NCBI RefSeq assembly: GCF_010729105.1
Contig: NZ_AP022573.1
Span: forward strand, 62,001 to 126,000
Direction of reading: 5' to 3'
Source of the DNA: Mycobacterium saskatchewanense
Lineage (GTDB): Bacteria > Actinomycetota > Actinomycetes > Mycobacteriales > Mycobacteriaceae
DNA: 64,000 nt
In this document: positions 44,036 to 58,121 of the stretch, one piece after another
Layout of the letters: each line of letters opens with the position of its first letter
Numbering within the stretch: the first letter of the stretch is position 1
Made by a program: the position numbers and the translations under genes
The notes under the pieces: model-generated
What the model was told of the DNA's origin: nothing
Databases searched by the model: none
The model's input: only the letters and a program-made list of their open reading frames with translations

Positions 44036-45412
44036 ATGCCTGAAGCCGTGTCCGACGGTCTGTTCGACGTCCCCGGCGACCTGCCCGGCGCGCCGCAGGC
44101 GGGCCCCGGCGGCGGCCTGGGCGTGTCGGCGGGTGCGCCGCTGGCGGTCCGGATGCGGCCGGCGTCGCTGGACGAGGTCGTCGGCCAGGGGCACTTGCTG
44201 GCGGCCGGGTCGCCGCTACGCCGCCTGGTCGAGGGCTCGGGCGTGGCGTCGGTCATCCTCTACGGCCCGCCCGGTAGCGGCAAGACGACGCTGGCGGCGC
44301 TGATCTCGCAGGCGACCGGCCGGCGGTTCGAGGCCCTGTCGGCGCTGTCCGCCGGCGTGAAAGAGGTTCGCGCCGTTATCGATGTCGCGCGCAGGGCGCT
44401 GCTCTCCGGCCAGCAGACCGTGCTGTTCATCGACGAGGTGCACCGGTTCTCCAAGACGCAGCAGGACGCCCTGCTGTCGGCCGTGGAGAACCGGGTGGTG
44501 TTGCTGGTGGCGGCGACCACCGAGAACCCGTCGTTCTCGGTGGTCGCCCCGCTGCTGTCGCGGTCGGTCATCCTGCAGCTGCGCCCGCTCACGCCCGACG
44601 ACATCCGGACGGTGGTGCGACGGGCGATCGACGACCCCCGGGGGCTGGGCGGCCGGGTCGCGGTGCGGCCCGAGGCCGTCGACCTGCTGGTGCAGTTGGC
44701 GGCGGGCGACGCCCGCCGCGCGCTGACCGCGCTCGAGGTCGCCGCCGAGGGGGCCCAGCACGCCGGCGGCGAGGTGACCGTCGAGACCGTCGAGCAGTCC
44801 CTGGACCGGGCCGCCGTGCGCTACGACCGCGACGGCGATCAGCACTACGACGTCGTCAGCGCCTTCATCAAGTCGGTGCGCGGCTCCGATGTCGATGCCG
44901 CCGTGCATTACCTCGCGCGCATGCTCGTCGCGGGGGAGGACCCGCGGTTCGTCGCCCGCCGGCTGATGATCCTCGCCAGCGAGGACATCGGCATGGCCGA
45001 CCCCACCGCCCTGCAGGTGGCGGCCGCCGCCGCGCAGACCGTGGCGCTGATCGGCATGCCCGAGGCGCAACTCACACTGGCTCACGCCACCATCTACCTG
45101 GCGACGGCGCCCAAGTCGAACGCCGTGACCACCGCGCTCGCCGCCGCCATGGCCGACGTCAAGGCCGGCAAGGCCGGGCTGGTGCCGCCGCACCTGCGCG
45201 ACGGCCACTACTCGGGCGCCGCGGCGCTGGGCAACGCGCAGGGCTACCGGTACGCCCACGACCACCCGGACGGCGTTGTGGGCCAACAATATCCACCGGA
45301 CGAGTTGGTGGGTGTCGACTACTACCGGCCCACCGGCCGCGGCGCCGAACGTGACATGGCCGGGCGGCTGGAGCGGCTGCGGGCGATCATCCGCAAGAGG
45401 GGACGGGCATGA
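44036..45412 (+). CDS. rarA: Replication-associated recombination ATPase RarA (MgsA)
   Basis: A 458-aa AAA+ ATPase of the RarA/MgsA/WRNIP1 family acting at stalled replication forks. Walker A is [14 protein letters not shown], Walker [11 protein letters not shown], sensor 1 [10 protein letters not shown], and the C-terminal tetramerisation region includes [20 protein letters not shown] and [19 protein letters not shown] 44036 ([11 protein letters not shown]) matches the family start. It corresponds to Rv2559c. Confidence 0.93.
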   Translation: MPEAVSDGLFDVPGDLPGAPQAGPGGGLGVSAGAPLAVRMRPASLDEVVGQGHLLAAGSPLRRLVEGSGVASVILYGPPGSGKTTLAALISQATGRRFEALSALSAGVKEVRAVIDVARRALLSGQQTVLFIDEVHRFSKTQQDALLSAVENRVVLLVAATTENPSFSVVAPLLSRSVILQLRPLTPDDIRTVVRRAIDDPRGLGGRVAVRPEAVDLLVQLAAGDARRALTALEVAAEGAQHAGGEVTVETVEQSLDRAAVRYDRDGDQHYDVVSAFIKSVRGSDVDAAVHYLARMLVAGEDPRFVARRLMILASEDIGMADPTALQVAAAAAQTVALIGMPEAQLTLAHATIYLATAPKSNAVTTALAAAMADVKAGKAGLVPPHLRDGHYSGAAALGNAQGYRYAHDHPDGVVGQQYPPDELVGVDYYRPTGRGAERDMAGRLERLRAIIRKRGRA

Positions 45413-45519
45413 AGACCTTCACCGACGAGAAGACCTTCGCCGACGAGAAGATGAGCCGATGCGTCTTCACCTACGAGGTGCACCCCTGCCGCCGGTTCCC
45501 CGGAGACGCTCTGCCCTAG
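45409..45519 (+). CDS. Possible 36-residue small protein downstream of rarA
   Basis: ATG 45409 overlaps the rarA stop (ATGA). The product begins [18 protein letters not shown] and ends RRFPGDALP. It contains a direct tandem duplication of an 18-bp unit ([12 protein letters not shown]). No family is recognised; coupling to rarA is the only support, and it may not be a gene. Confidence 0.25.
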   Translation: MKTFTDEKTFADEKMSRCVFTYEVHPCRRFPGDALP

Positions 45520-45549
45520 CAGGGCCCGCGGCGACCGGCCGACCCGCGC

Positions 45550-46173
45550 CTAGACCAGCTCGGGCACCCGCAGGTCGGCGATGGCCAGCTCGAATTCGGC
45601 AACGTCGATCACCTCGGCGCCCAGGTCGCGCACCCGCCGGCTGCGCAGCTCGGTCGCCTGGTCGCGGTTGCGGGCCATGGCGTCCACGCTGTCAAACGTC
45701 GAGCACGACACCGCCCGCCGGCGCGCGGGATGGTCGACCATGAGGCTGGCGCTGCAGAACCCGTCGAGGGCCTCCATCTCCGGGAGCACCGCCGTCCGGT
45801 AGAAGTCCAGGGACCGACCGAGCTGATCCGGCACGACCTTGAGCCAGGTGGCCCGCACGCAGGCGCCCTCGCGAGTGTGGTGGTCGCGGTGCAGCAAAGC
45901 GATCTCCCACTCCTCGACCCGCGCGCTCCCGTCGAACATCAGCGCGGCGCGGTCGCGAACGGGGGCCACCCGCCCGGCGGCGGCGCGCATCGCCTGCACG
46001 CTCTCCCAGGCGCTGGTGGCGATGCATCTGCCGGACTGCCGGTCGACCAGCAGCGACACCCCCACGAACCCGTAGATCTGTCTCAGCGCGGGTGTGACGA
46101 CATCGCGGACGTGCGCGATCCCGATGTCGATCGACAGCGGTTGCGCCTGGATGGTGGTGGAGCGTGTGTACAC
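45550..46173 (-). CDS. Two-domain alpha+beta barrel protein (Rv2557/Rv2558-like)
   Basis: A 207-aa cytoplasmic protein made of two similar halves, each with the pattern of a dimeric alpha+beta barrel ([32 protein letters not shown] and [33 protein letters not shown]). In M. tuberculosis two paralogues stand here and are reported as starvation-induced; one copy is present in this window. GTG 46173 is preceded by AGGAGG at 6 nt, which decides the start. No enzymatic role is known. Confidence 0.82.
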   Translation of the reverse strand: MYTRSTTIQAQPLSIDIGIAHVRDVVTPALRQIYGFVGVSLLVDRQSGRCIATSAWESVQAMRAAAGRVAPVRDRAALMFDGSARVEEWEIALLHRDHHTREGACVRATWLKVVPDQLGRSLDFYRTAVLPEMEALDGFCSASLMVDHPARRRAVSCSTFDSVDAMARNRDQATELRSRRVRDLGAEVIDVAEFELAIADLRVPELV

Positions 46174-46207
46174 GATCGGCCTCCTGTGTCGGGGCTTTGT
46201 CTGGGCC

Positions 46208-46231
46208 GGGCCCCGTGGCGCCACCGGGCCC
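46208..46231. promoter_or_regulatory. 24-bp near-perfect palindrome in a divergent promoter region
   Basis: Outer arms GGGCCC / GGGCCC and core GTGGCGCCAC are symmetrical, with 22 of 24 positions matching. It lies in the 161-bp gap between the barrel-protein gene (-) and yjbQ (+), 35 bp upstream of the former. It may be a regulator site or an RNA hairpin. Confidence 0.45.
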
Positions 46232-46334
46232 ACCAATCACCTTCCTCCTGCCGGTGATCGGCCGCAATGCCCCGGTGTGGCCGCCCTCACATTCGGTTGG
46301 CCGATCAGCGAGGCCGCGCCGTAGGCTTGTCCGG

Positions 46335-46736
46335 GTGCATACCGACGTGCTTGACGTGGACACCTCGCGTCGCCGCATCGTGGACCTCACCGAGGCGGTG
46401 CGCGGGTTCTGCTGGTCGCGCGGCGACGGGTTGTGCAACGTGTTCGTCCCGCACGCGACGGCGGGGGTGGCGATCATCGAGACCGGGGCGGGGTCGGACG
46501 ACGACCTGGTGGAGACGCTGGAACGGCTGTTGCCCCGCGACGACCGCTACCGGCACTCGCACGGCTCGGAGGGCCACGGCGCCGACCATGTGCTGCCCGC
46601 GATCGTGGCGCCGTCGGTGACGGTGCCGGTCACCGGCGGTGAGCCACAGCTGGGCACGTGGCAAAGCGTCGTGCTGGTGGACCTCAACCGGGACAACCCG
46701 CGGCGCTCGGTCCGGCTGAGCTTCCTGGAGGGTTGA
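46335..46736 (+). CDS. YjbQ family protein (UPF0047), Rv2556c-like
   Basis: A 133-aa protein with the YjbQ signature LCNVFVPHATAGVAIIETGAGSDDDLVETLERLLP, the HGSEGHGADHVLPAIV histidine cluster and LGTWQSVVLVDLN. The family is widely conserved; weak thiamin phosphate synthase activity has been reported for relatives, but the true role is open. GTG 46335 is the first usable start. Confidence 0.88.
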   Translation: MHTDVLDVDTSRRRIVDLTEAVRGFCWSRGDGLCNVFVPHATAGVAIIETGAGSDDDLVETLERLLPRDDRYRHSHGSEGHGADHVLPAIVAPSVTVPVTGGEPQLGTWQSVVLVDLNRDNPRRSVRLSFLEG

Positions 46737-46832
46737 GCTTTCCGGAGGGTTGGCGGGAGCGCACTCGACCGCCGAATAGGCTGGGAAGGTACGTCGGGTC
46801 GACAGCGGGCTAATAGGAAGAAGCGAACGAGA

Positions 46833-49532
46833 GTGCAGACACACGAGATCAGGAAGAGGTTCCTTGATCACTTCGTGAAAGCGGGCCACACCGAGGTGCC
46901 GAGCGCGTCGGTGATCCTCGACGACCCCAACCTGCTGTTCGTCAACGCGGGCATGGTGCAGTTCGTGCCGTTCTTCCTGGGCTCGCGCACCCCGCCGTAC
47001 GCGCGGGCCACCAGTATCCAGAAGTGCATCCGCACGCCCGACATCGACGAGGTCGGCATCACCACCCGGCACAACACGTTCTTCCAGATGGCCGGCAACT
47101 TCTCGTTCGGCGACTACTTCAAGCGCGAGGCCATCGAACTGGCCTGGGCGCTGCTCACCAACCGTCTTGAGGATGGCGGCTACGGCCTCGATCCCGAACG
47201 GCTCTGGACCACAGTCTATTTCGACGACGACGAGGCCGAGCGGCTGTGGCAGGAGATCGCGGGATTGCCCGCCGAGCGGATCCAGCGCCGCGGCATGGAG
47301 GACAACTACTGGTCGATGGGCATCCCCGGGCCGTGCGGCCCGTCGTCGGAGATCTACTACGACCGCGGCGAGGAATTCGGCGTGGGCGGCGGCCCGATCG
47401 CCAACGAGGACCGCTTCATCGAGATCTGGAACCTCGTGTTCATGCAGAACGAGCGCGGCGAGGGCACCGGCAAGACCGACTTCGAGATCCTCGGGCCGCT
47501 GCCGCGCAAGAACATCGACACCGGCATGGGCGTCGAGCGGGTCGCGTTCATCCTGCAGGGCGTCCACAACGTCTATGAAACGGACCTGCTGCGGCCGGTG
47601 ATCGACACCGTCGCCGCGCGGGCCCCACGCCCGTACGACGTGGGCAACCACAACGACGACGTTCGCTACCGCGTCATCGCCGATCACAGCCGCACCGCGG
47701 CCATCCTGATCGGCGACGGGGTAAGCCCCGGCAACGACGGGCGGGGCTACGTGCTGCGGCGGCTGCTGCGCCGGGTGATCCGCTCGGCCAAGCTGCTGGA
47801 CATCGAGGGCCCGGTCGTCGGCGACCTGATGGCCACCGTGCGCGACGCGATGGGCCCGTCGTATCCCGAGCTCGTCGCCGACTTCGACCGCATCCGGCGC
47901 ATCGCCGTCGCCGAGGAGACCGCGTTCAACCGCACCCTGGCCTCGGGGTCGCGGCTGTTCGACGAGGTGGCCGGGGCCACCAAAGCGTCGGGCGCCAAAG
48001 CCATTTCCGGCTCGGACGCCTTCACCCTGCACGACACCTACGGCTTCCCGATCGAGCTCACCCTCGAGATGGCGTCGGAGGCCGGCCTGCAGGTCGACGA
48101 GATCGGCTTCCGGGAGCTGATGGCCGAGCAGCGCCGTCGCGCCAAGGCCGACGCTGCCGCGCGCAAGCACGCGCACGCCGACCTGACCGCCTACCGCGAG
48201 CTCGTCGACGCTGGGCCCACCGAGTTCACCGGCTTCGACGAATTGTCTTCCGAGGCAAGGATCCTCGGCATCTTCGTGGACGGCAAGCGGGTTCCGGTGA
48301 TCGCGCACGGCGGCCAACCCGGGCAGCGCGTCGAATTGGTGCTCGACCGCACCCCGCTCTACGCGGAGTCCGGTGGGCAGATCGCCGACGCCGGCTTCAT
48401 CAGCGGGACCGGTTCCGGGGAGAGCGCCCGCGCGGCCGTCACCGACGTGCAGAAGATCGCCAAAACGCTGTGGGTGCACCGGGTCAACGTGGAATCCGGG
48501 GAATTCGTGGAGGGCGACGCCGTCGTCGCGGCGGTCGATCCGGAGTGGCGCCGCGGCGCCACCCAAGGGCACTCCGGCACCCACATGGTGCACGCCGCGC
48601 TGCGCCAGGTGCTGGGCCCCAACGCCGTCCAGGCGGGGTCGCTGAATCGGCCGGGCTACCTGCGGTTCGACTTCAACTGGCAGGGACCGCTGACCGAGGA
48701 CCAGCGCACCCGGATCGAAGAGGTGACCAACGAGGCCGTGCAGGCCGACTTCGAGGTGCACACGTTCACCGAGCAGCTCGAGAAGGCCAAGGCGATGGGC
48801 GCAATGGCCCTGTTCGGCGAGGCCTATCCCGACGAGGTGCGCGTCGTGGAGATCGGCGGCCCGTTCTCGATCGAGCTCTGCGGCGGGACGCACGTGCACA
48901 ACTCCGCCCAGATAGGTCCGGTGACGATCCTGGGCGAATCGTCGGTGGGGTCCGGGGTGCGCCGCGTCGAGGCCTACGTGGGGCTGGACTCCTTCCGCCA
49001 CCTGGCCAAGGAGCGCGCGCTGATGGCCGGGTTGGCGTCGTCGCTCAAGGTGCCGTCCGAGGAGGTGCCGGCCCGGGTGGCCGGCCTGGTGGAGCGGCTC
49101 AAGGCAGCGGAGAAAGAGCTGGAACGCGCCCGGCAGGCGAGCGCGCGGGCCGCGGCGACCAACGCGGCGGCCGGCGCGGAGCGGATCGGTAGCGTGCGTC
49201 TGGTGGCGCAGCGGATGTCCGGCGGGACGACGGCGGCCGACCTGCGGTCGCTGGTCGGCGACATCCGCGGCAAGTTGGGCACCGACCCCGCGGTGGTCGC
49301 CCTGATCGCCGACAACGACGGGAGCGTGCCCTACGCCGTCGCCACGAACGCGGGCGCCCAGGAGCTCGGCATCCGCGCCGACGACCTGGCCAAGCGGATG
49401 GCCGCGGCGGTCGACGGCCGCGGCGGCGGCAAGGCCGACCTGGCGCAGGGCTCCGGCAAGAACACCGCCGGCCTCGACGCGGCGCTCGATGCGGTCCGCT
49501 CGGGGATCGCCGCGATAGCGCAGGTCGGTTGA
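46833..49532 (+). CDS. alaS: Alanyl-tRNA synthetase
   Basis: An 899-aa class II synthetase. The catalytic domain ([35 protein letters not shown]), editing domain with zinc/active-site motifs [12 protein letters not shown] and CGGTHVHN, and C-terminal C-Ala domain are all present. GTG 46833 gives the family start [26 protein letters not shown]. It heads the alaS-ruvX-mltG-aroE chain, with the next gene beginning directly after its stop. No T-box leader is visible in the 96-bp gap upstream. Confidence 0.97.
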   Translation: MQTHEIRKRFLDHFVKAGHTEVPSASVILDDPNLLFVNAGMVQFVPFFLGSRTPPYARATSIQKCIRTPDIDEVGITTRHNTFFQMAGNFSFGDYFKREAIELAWALLTNRLEDGGYGLDPERLWTTVYFDDDEAERLWQEIAGLPAERIQRRGMEDNYWSMGIPGPCGPSSEIYYDRGEEFGVGGGPIANEDRFIEIWNLVFMQNERGEGTGKTDFEILGPLPRKNIDTGMGVERVAFILQGVHNVYETDLLRPVIDTVAARAPRPYDVGNHNDDVRYRVIADHSRTAAILIGDGVSPGNDGRGYVLRRLLRRVIRSAKLLDIEGPVVGDLMATVRDAMGPSYPELVADFDRIRRIAVAEETAFNRTLASGSRLFDEVAGATKASGAKAISGSDAFTLHDTYGFPIELTLEMASEAGLQVDEIGFRELMAEQRRRAKADAAARKHAHADLTAYRELVDAGPTEFTGFDELSSEARILGIFVDGKRVPVIAHGGQPGQRVELVLDRTPLYAESGGQIADAGFISGTGSGESARAAVTDVQKIAKTLWVHRVNVESGEFVEGDAVVAAVDPEWRRGATQGHSGTHMVHAALRQVLGPNAVQAGSLNRPGYLRFDFNWQGPLTEDQRTRIEEVTNEAVQADFEVHTFTEQLEKAKAMGAMALFGEAYPDEVRVVEIGGPFSIELCGGTHVHNSAQIGPVTILGESSVGSGVRRVEAYVGLDSFRHLAKERALMAGLASSLKVPSEEVPARVAGLVERLKAAEKELERARQASARAAATNAAAGAERIGSVRLVAQRMSGGTTAADLRSLVGDIRGKLGTDPAVVALIADNDGSVPYAVATNAGAQELGIRADDLAKRMAAAVDGRGGGKADLAQGSGKNTAGLDAALDAVRSGIAAIAQVG

Positions 49533-50033
49533 GTGGCCTCGGTACAGCACCGCGTGCCTGACCGGCCCGGCGATCCCGAGCAGGGGCGTGGCCGACGGCT
49601 GGGCATCGACGCCGGCAGCGTGCGCATCGGCGTGGCCTGCAGCGACCCCGACGGCATCCTGGCCACCCCGGTGGAAACGGTGCGCCGGGACCGGTCGGGC
49701 AAGCACATACGCCGGCTCGCGGAGCTGGCGGCCGAACTGGAAGCGGTGGAGGTGATCGTCGGGTTGCCGCGGACGCTCGCCGACCGGACCGGCCCGTCGG
49801 CCCTCGACGCCATCGAGCTCGCCGAGGCGCTGGCCGCGCGGATCGCCCCCGTCCCGGTGCGCCTCGCCGACGAGCGGCTGACCACCGTCAGCGCGCAGCG
49901 GTCGCTGCGCGCGGCCGGCGTGCGGGCCAAAGAGCAGCGCGCCGTGATCGACCAGGCGGCGGCGGTGGCCATCCTGCAGAGCTGGCTCGATCAGCGCCGC
50001 GCGGCGGTGATGCGGGGGGCCACCGATGGTTGA
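49533..50033 (+). CDS. ruvX: Putative pre-16S rRNA nuclease / Holliday junction resolvase YqgF (RuvX)
   Basis: A 166-aa RNase H-fold nuclease with [19 protein letters not shown] (catalytic Asp), [11 protein letters not shown], and [15 protein letters not shown], all typical of YqgF. In E. coli it trims the 5' end of 16S rRNA; it was first predicted to resolve Holliday junctions. The GTG start follows the alaS stop with no gap, and the stop overlaps mltG by 8 nt. Confidence 0.92.
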   Translation: MASVQHRVPDRPGDPEQGRGRRLGIDAGSVRIGVACSDPDGILATPVETVRRDRSGKHIRRLAELAAELEAVEVIVGLPRTLADRTGPSALDAIELAEALAARIAPVPVRLADERLTTVSAQRSLRAAGVRAKEQRAVIDQAAAVAILQSWLDQRRAAVMRGATDG

Positions 50034-51264
50034 CAGCGCACGCCGGGCCGAGCCCGAAGCGGTCGGCCCGCCCCGGCGCAGGATGAGCCGCGTCGACAGG
50101 AACCGGGTCGAGCGGGGCAAGCGGCGCCGCCGCTTTGCCGGCAAGATCGTCCTGGCGGTCCTGGTGGTCGTCATCGTGGCCGGCGTGTTCGTCGCCACCA
50201 AGTTCTGGCACTCCATGTTCGGCTCGGGCGACGACTACAGCGGGGGCGGCAAGCGGGACGTCGTCATCCAGATCCAGTCCGGCGACTCGACCACCATGGT
50301 GGGCGAGACCCTGCACAACCAGGGCGTCGTGCGCACCGTGCGGGCGTTCGTCAACGCCGCGCACGGCAACAGCAAGATCGACTCGATCCAGCCCGGCTAC
50401 TACCGGATGCGCACCGAGATCCCCGCCGCCAATGCCGTCGCCCGGCTGACCGACCCGAGCAGCAGGGTCGGGCGGCTCGTCATCCCCGAGGGCCGCCAGC
50501 TCGACGACACCAGCGACATGAAGACCAATGTGGTCAACCCGGGCATCCTGACGTTGATCTCGCGGGCGACCTGCGTGGACCTCGACGGCGACCACCGCTG
50601 CGTGCGGGTGGAGGACTTGCGCGCGGCGGCGACCAACAGCGCGCCGGCCGCGTTGTCGGTGCCGCCGTGGGCCGTCGAGCCCGTCACCGAGCTGGGCAAG
50701 GACCATCGCCGCATCGAGGGCCTCATCGCGCCGGGAACGTTCAACGTCGACCCGTCCGCCCCGCCCGAGGCGATCCTCGCAAGCCTGATCGCCGCGGGGG
50801 CCGTCGAGTACGTGAAGTCGGGACTGGTGGACACCGCACAGTCCATGGGCCTGTCGCCCTACGACATCCTGGTGGTGGCGTCGCTGGTCGAGCAGGAGTC
50901 CAATGCGCAGGACTTCCCGAAGGTGGCGCAGGTGATCTACAACCGCCTGCACGCGCACCACACGCTGGAATTCGACTCGACCGTGAACTATCCGCTGGAC
51001 CGCCGGGAGGTGGCCACCACCGACACCGACCGGGGCCAGCGGACGCCGTGGAACACCTACGTCTCGCAGGGGCTGCCCGCCACCGCCATCTGCTCGCCGG
51101 GCACCGACGCGCTGCGCGCCGCCGAGCACCCGGAACCGGGGGACTGGCTGTACTTCGTCACCATCGACGCCCAGGGGACGACGCTGTTCACCAAGGACTA
51201 TCAACAGCACCTGGCCAACATCGAGCTGGCTAAGCGCAACGGTGTCCTCGACTCCGCGCGCTAG
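50026..51264 (+). CDS. mltG: Endolytic murein transglycosylase MltG
   Basis: A 412-aa protein: a basic cytoplasmic N-terminus, one helix ([20 protein letters not shown], about residues 40-60), then a LysM-like and YceG catalytic domain. The active-site region [26 protein letters not shown] holds the catalytic Glu, and EFDSTVNY follows as in E. coli MltG. It cuts nascent glycan strands and so sets their length. It overlaps ruvX and aroE; ruvX-mltG-aroE is the usual actinobacterial order. Confidence 0.93.
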   Translation: MVDSARRAEPEAVGPPRRRMSRVDRNRVERGKRRRRFAGKIVLAVLVVVIVAGVFVATKFWHSMFGSGDDYSGGGKRDVVIQIQSGDSTTMVGETLHNQGVVRTVRAFVNAAHGNSKIDSIQPGYYRMRTEIPAANAVARLTDPSSRVGRLVIPEGRQLDDTSDMKTNVVNPGILTLISRATCVDLDGDHRCVRVEDLRAAATNSAPAALSVPPWAVEPVTELGKDHRRIEGLIAPGTFNVDPSAPPEAILASLIAAGAVEYVKSGLVDTAQSMGLSPYDILVVASLVEQESNAQDFPKVAQVIYNRLHAHHTLEFDSTVNYPLDRREVATTDTDRGQRTPWNTYVSQGLPATAICSPGTDALRAAEHPEPGDWLYFVTIDAQGTTLFTKDYQQHLANIELAKRNGVLDSAR

Positions 51265-52072
51265 AAAGGCCCCGAGAAAGGCCCCCAGAAAGGCCGGCGT
51301 CCTCGGCAGGCCGATCGCCCATTCGAAGTCGCCGCTGCTGCACCTGGCCGCCTACCGCGCGCTGGGCCTGGACGACTGGACCTACGAGCGCATCGAGTGC
51401 GGTGCCGAGGAGTTGCCCGCCGTGGTCGGGGGATTCGGCCCCGAGTGGGTCGGTGTGTCGGTGACCATGCCGGGCAAGTTCGCCGCCCTGCGGTTCGCCG
51501 GCGAGCGCACCGAACGCGCCGAACTGGTCGGCTCGGCCAACACCCTGGTCCGCACCGCGACGGGCTGGCGGGCCGACAACACCGACATCGACGGGATCAC
51601 GGGGGCGCTCGGGGCCGCGTCGGGGCACGCCCTGGTCTGCGGTTCGGGCGGTACCGCGCCCGCGGCCGTCGTCGGGCTCGCCGCGCTCGGCGTCACCGCC
51701 ATCACCGTCGTCGCCCGCGACGCGCAGAAGGCCTCGCGGCTGGTGGACCTCGGCGCCCGGCTGGGCGTCGAAACCCGGTTCTGTGCCCTGGACGGCGGCC
51801 GGCTGGCCGACGCGGTGTCCGACGCGGAGGTGCTGGTGAGCACCATCCCGGCCGACGTGGCCGCGCGCCATGCCGGGACGTTCGCCCCGATCCCGGTCCT
51901 GCTGGACGCGATCTACGACCCGTGGCCCACGCCGCTGGCCGCCGCGGTGTCGGAGGCCGGCGGCCGGGTGATCAGCGGTGTGCAGATGCTGCTGCACCAG
52001 GCTTTTGCACAGGTGGAGCAATTCACAGGGCTGCCGGCGCCGCGGGAGGCCATGGCGGCCGCTCTGGGCTAG
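51242..52072 (+). CDS. aroE: Shikimate dehydrogenase
   Basis: A 276-aa NADP enzyme reducing 3-dehydroshikimate to shikimate. The catalytic Lys is in [15 protein letters not shown], Asp in ADNTDIDG, the nucleotide loop is [12 protein letters not shown], and the C-terminus [20 protein letters not shown] is family typical. GTG 51242 overlaps the mltG end by 23 nt. Its N-terminus includes a threefold 12-bp repeat encoding [12 protein letters not shown], absent from the tuberculosis protein as I recall it. Confidence 0.93.
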   Translation: MSSTPRARKAPRKAPRKAGVLGRPIAHSKSPLLHLAAYRALGLDDWTYERIECGAEELPAVVGGFGPEWVGVSVTMPGKFAALRFAGERTERAELVGSANTLVRTATGWRADNTDIDGITGALGAASGHALVCGSGGTAPAAVVGLAALGVTAITVVARDAQKASRLVDLGARLGVETRFCALDGGRLADAVSDAEVLVSTIPADVAARHAGTFAPIPVLLDAIYDPWPTPLAAAVSEAGGRVISGVQMLLHQAFAQVEQFTGLPAPREAMAAALG

Positions 52073-52083
52073 CGTGCGGGGTC

Positions 52084-52497
52084 ATGGCCGGCGTGGTGTT
52101 GCTGTGGATGGGTGCCCTGACCGTCTGCGACGTCCGCCACCGGCGGCTGCCGAACGCGCTGACGCTGCCCGGCGCGGCCGTGATCCTGCTGACCGCTGTG
52201 GCGGCCGGGCGTGGCGTGCCGGCGCTGGCCGGGTCGGCGGCGCTGACCGGGATCTATCTGCTCGTCCATCTGGTCGCCCCGGCCGCGATGGGGGCCGGGG
52301 ACGTCAAGCTCGCGATCGGCTGTGGCGCGTTGGCTGGCCGGTGCGGCGTCGAGGTCTGGTTCCTCGCGGCGCTGGCCGCGCCGGTGCTGACCGGGCTCGT
52401 CGGTCTGAGCGCGCTGGCGCGCGGCATGCGCGTCGTGCCGCACGGCCCGTCGATGTGCCTGGCGACCGCCGCCGCCGTCGGCCTGGCCGTCATCTAA
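52084..52497 (+). CDS. A24 family prepilin peptidase-like protein (Rv2551c-like)
   Basis: A 137-aa integral membrane aspartyl protease core with about four helices. The two catalytic Asp are in [14 protein letters not shown] and [10 protein letters not shown] (the GxGD motif). The N-terminal methylase domain of full prepilin peptidases is missing, as in other short mycobacterial members. It may process Flp/Tad-type pilins encoded elsewhere. It lies 11 bp after aroE. Confidence 0.87.
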   Translation: MAGVVLLWMGALTVCDVRHRRLPNALTLPGAAVILLTAVAAGRGVPALAGSAALTGIYLLVHLVAPAAMGAGDVKLAIGCGALAGRCGVEVWFLAALAAPVLTGLVGLSALARGMRVVPHGPSMCLATAAAVGLAVI

Positions 52498-52562
52498 GTC
52501 GTCGCTCTCGCCGCGGCTGCGCGGATTTAAGTCGGCGCGGGCATGCATGGGAAGATAGCCGG

Positions 52563-55798
<3,236 letters not shown>

Positions 55799-55802
<4 letters not shown>

Positions 55803-56518
55803 TCCTTCTCGGGTTCCGCGTGCCGCGATTCGGTGGCGTCCGTGCGGATCACCTCGGTTTTCGCGTCGTCGGACGTCGGCAGCGTCTCCGTGCGGGCCTC
55901 TTCTGCGGGCTTGTGGGTCGGCAGCGTCTCGGTGGGCGCCTCGCGTTCCGCCGTCGCCACCGCCGACGTCTGCGGCTCGTGCTGGGCGGCGGCCGCGCCC
56001 GTGGGGATCTCCCCGGTGGGCGCGTCGTCGCCGCGGACGGCGGAGAACACGTCGGTGTCGGCGCGTTCCTCCCCGGGTCCGGCGGGCCGGTGCGCGTCGG
56101 GGTTGCGGTCGACGCGCCAGCGGCCGACGGTCACGCCGATGATGCCGGGCAGGAAGATGATGAGCGCGGTGAACGCCGCGAAGGTGGTGATCTCGTTGAG
56201 CAGGCCGCCGGTGTAGAGGCCTTTGTAGACCAGGGCGATCAGCCAGCAAACCGCGCCGGACAGGACGCCGGCCAACAGGCCGGCCAGCAGCCAGGTCATC
56301 GCCAGGTCGTCGCGGCGGTCCGGATCCGGGTTGGCGCGGGCGTCGGCGCGGCCGTCGATCAGGCCCCACACGACCACGCCGATGACGAACAGAACCAGCA
56401 GCACCACGCTGATCAGTCCGGCCTGCGTTTGCCAGGCGTTGATCAGCGTCCCCTGGATCAAGCGGACGATGGTCATCGCCGCGGCATACACCAACCCGCG
56501 CAGCATCCAGCTCCTCAT
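55799..56518 (-). CDS. Four-helix membrane protein (Rv2536-like)
   Basis: A 239-aa protein with four hydrophobic segments in the first 135 residues ([75 protein letters not shown]) and a long hydrophilic, Thr/Glu-rich tail with repeated ETLPT elements. It fits the B-4DMT-named family around Rv2536. The function is unknown. It is divergent from pepQ (34-bp gap). Confidence 0.82.
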
Positions 56519-56552
56519 GAGCTAAAGAGCGTAGCGAGTACCGTCAAGGGTT

Positions 56553-57656
56553 GTGACACATTCCCAGCGGCGAGACAACCTGGAAGCCAGCATTGGGGCC
56601 AGCGGACTCGATGCGATGCTGGTCACGGACCTGAACAACGTTCGCTATCTGTCCGGATTCACCGGATCGAACGGCGCGTTGCTGGTGTTCGGCGACGAGC
56701 GCGAGGCCGTGCTGGCCACCGACGGGCGATACCGCACCCAGGCCGCCGAGCAGGCGCCGGGGCTGGAAATCGCGATCGAGCGGGCCGTGGCACGCCACCT
56801 GGCGGGGCGCGCCGCCGAGGCCGGCGTACGGAAGCTGGGCTTCGAGAGCAATGTGGTCACCGTCGACGGTTTCGACGCGCTGACCGGCGAGCTCGAAGAG
56901 AAGCAGGCCGGCACCGAACTGGTGCGGGCCGCCGGGACCGTGGAGGCGTTGCGCGAGATCAAGGACGCGGGGGAGGTGGCGCTGCTGCGGCTGGCCTGCG
57001 AGGCGGCCGACGCCGCGCTGACCGACCTGGTGGCGCGCGGTGGCCTACGGCCGGGCCGATCGGAGCGCGAGGTGGCCCGCGAGCTGGAGTCCCTGATGCT
57101 CGACCACGGCGCGGACGCAATTTCGTTCGAGACGATCGTGGCGGCCGGGGCCAACTCGGCGATCCCGCACCACCGGCCGACGGACGCGGCGCTCGCCGAT
57201 GGCGACTTCGTCAAGATCGACTTCGGCGCCCTGGTCGCCGGCTACCACTCGGACATGACGCGCACCTTCGTGCTGGGCAGGGCCGCCGATTGGCAGCTGG
57301 AGATCTACCAGCTGGTCGCCGATGCCCAGCGCGCCGGCCGGGAGGCGCTGCGGGCGGGGGCGTCGCTGCGGGAGGTGGATGCCGCGGCGCGCCGGCTGAT
57401 CGCCGACGCGGGCTACGCCGACAACTTCGGCCACGGCCTCGGGCACGGCGTGGGCCTGCAGATCCATGAAGCGCCGGGAATCGGCGCCACGTCAGCCGGT
57501 ACCTTGCTCGCGGGTTCCGTGGTGACCGTGGAGCCCGGCGTTTATCTACCCGGCCGCGGTGGTGTCCGCATCGAGGACACCCTGGCCGTGGGCGAGGAGA
57601 CGGCAGCTCCGGAGCTGCTGACCCGGTTCCCCAAAGAGCTGGTTGTCCTGAGTTAG
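56553..57656 (+). CDS. pepQ: Xaa-Pro aminopeptidase/dipeptidase, M24B family
   Basis: A 367-aa cytoplasmic metallopeptidase removing residues next to proline. The metal ligands are visible: Asp in DFGALVAGYHSDMTRTF (two Asp), His in GHGLGHGVGLQIHEAPG, and Glu in TVEPGVYLPGRGGVRIEDT. The N-terminal creatinase-like domain starts RRDNLEASIGASGLDAMLVTDLNNVRYLSGFTGSNG. GTG 56553 is the start. It corresponds to Rv2535c and is followed by a small membrane protein and efp. Confidence 0.93.
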   Translation: MTHSQRRDNLEASIGASGLDAMLVTDLNNVRYLSGFTGSNGALLVFGDEREAVLATDGRYRTQAAEQAPGLEIAIERAVARHLAGRAAEAGVRKLGFESNVVTVDGFDALTGELEEKQAGTELVRAAGTVEALREIKDAGEVALLRLACEAADAALTDLVARGGLRPGRSEREVARELESLMLDHGADAISFETIVAAGANSAIPHHRPTDAALADGDFVKIDFGALVAGYHSDMTRTFVLGRAADWQLEIYQLVADAQRAGREALRAGASLREVDAAARRLIADAGYADNFGHGLGHGVGLQIHEAPGIGATSAGTLLAGSVVTVEPGVYLPGRGGVRIEDTLAVGEETAAPELLTRFPKELVVLS

Positions 57657-57698
57657 CCGGTGCCGCCCCGGCTCCGGGGGCTGGGTAGGATCCGGGAA

Positions 57699-58016
57699 AT
57701 GGCCTACCTCGCGCTGATAGTCGTCAACGTCATGGCCGCTCTCTCGGCGCTGACCGGGTTCTGGCTCACCGCAAGGTATTTCATTAGCGACGACAAGGAC
57801 GGCACGGGCGCGATCACGACGCGGGGACCCTGGGCGGCCCGGCGCGGTCCGATCCTGGTCGCGGTCGGCATTGGGTTGGGTTTTCTCGCCAACTTCGCCC
57901 AGAACCACATACCTCCGTCGCCCGCCTCTGACGTGGTGGTGCCGTCGAACGCGACGGACTTGTGCGACAACAACGATGGCCTTTTCGGCCTGTGCGGTGC
58001 CGGGCAGCTCCACTAG
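57699..58016 (+). CDS. Small two-helix membrane protein of unknown function
   Basis: A 105-aa protein with two hydrophobic segments (LALIVVNVMAALSALTGFWLTA and GPILVAVGIGLGFLANFAQN) and a Cys-containing C-terminus (LCDNNDGLFGLCG). No family is recognised. GGATCCGGGAA precedes ATG 57699; an in-frame start at 57660 is less likely because of the Arg-rich extension. It sits between pepQ and efp, where I recall no tuberculosis gene. Confidence 0.65.
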   Translation: MAYLALIVVNVMAALSALTGFWLTARYFISDDKDGTGAITTRGPWAARRGPILVAVGIGLGFLANFAQNHIPPSPASDVVVPSNATDLCDNNDGLFGLCGAGQLH

Positions 58017-58121
58017 CGGCGCGGTGAGTGCCGGACCGCGGCGCGGGTAAGCTGCATCGGGGCTACCGGGCAAATGCTCGGGCCCTGAAAACGTGGCGAT
58101 CCTCTAGGAGATAGACCGACT

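Noticed and set aside
46737..46832. T-box or attenuator upstream of alaS (also checked hisS and aspS)
   Set aside because: The leaders are too short and lack the T-box core or a specifier hairpin.
46305..50216. A 1303-codon reverse-strand open frame across yjbQ, alaS and ruvX
   Set aside because: The forward genes are unmistakable. The reverse frame has low-complexity, Arg/Gly/His-rich composition and no start signal.
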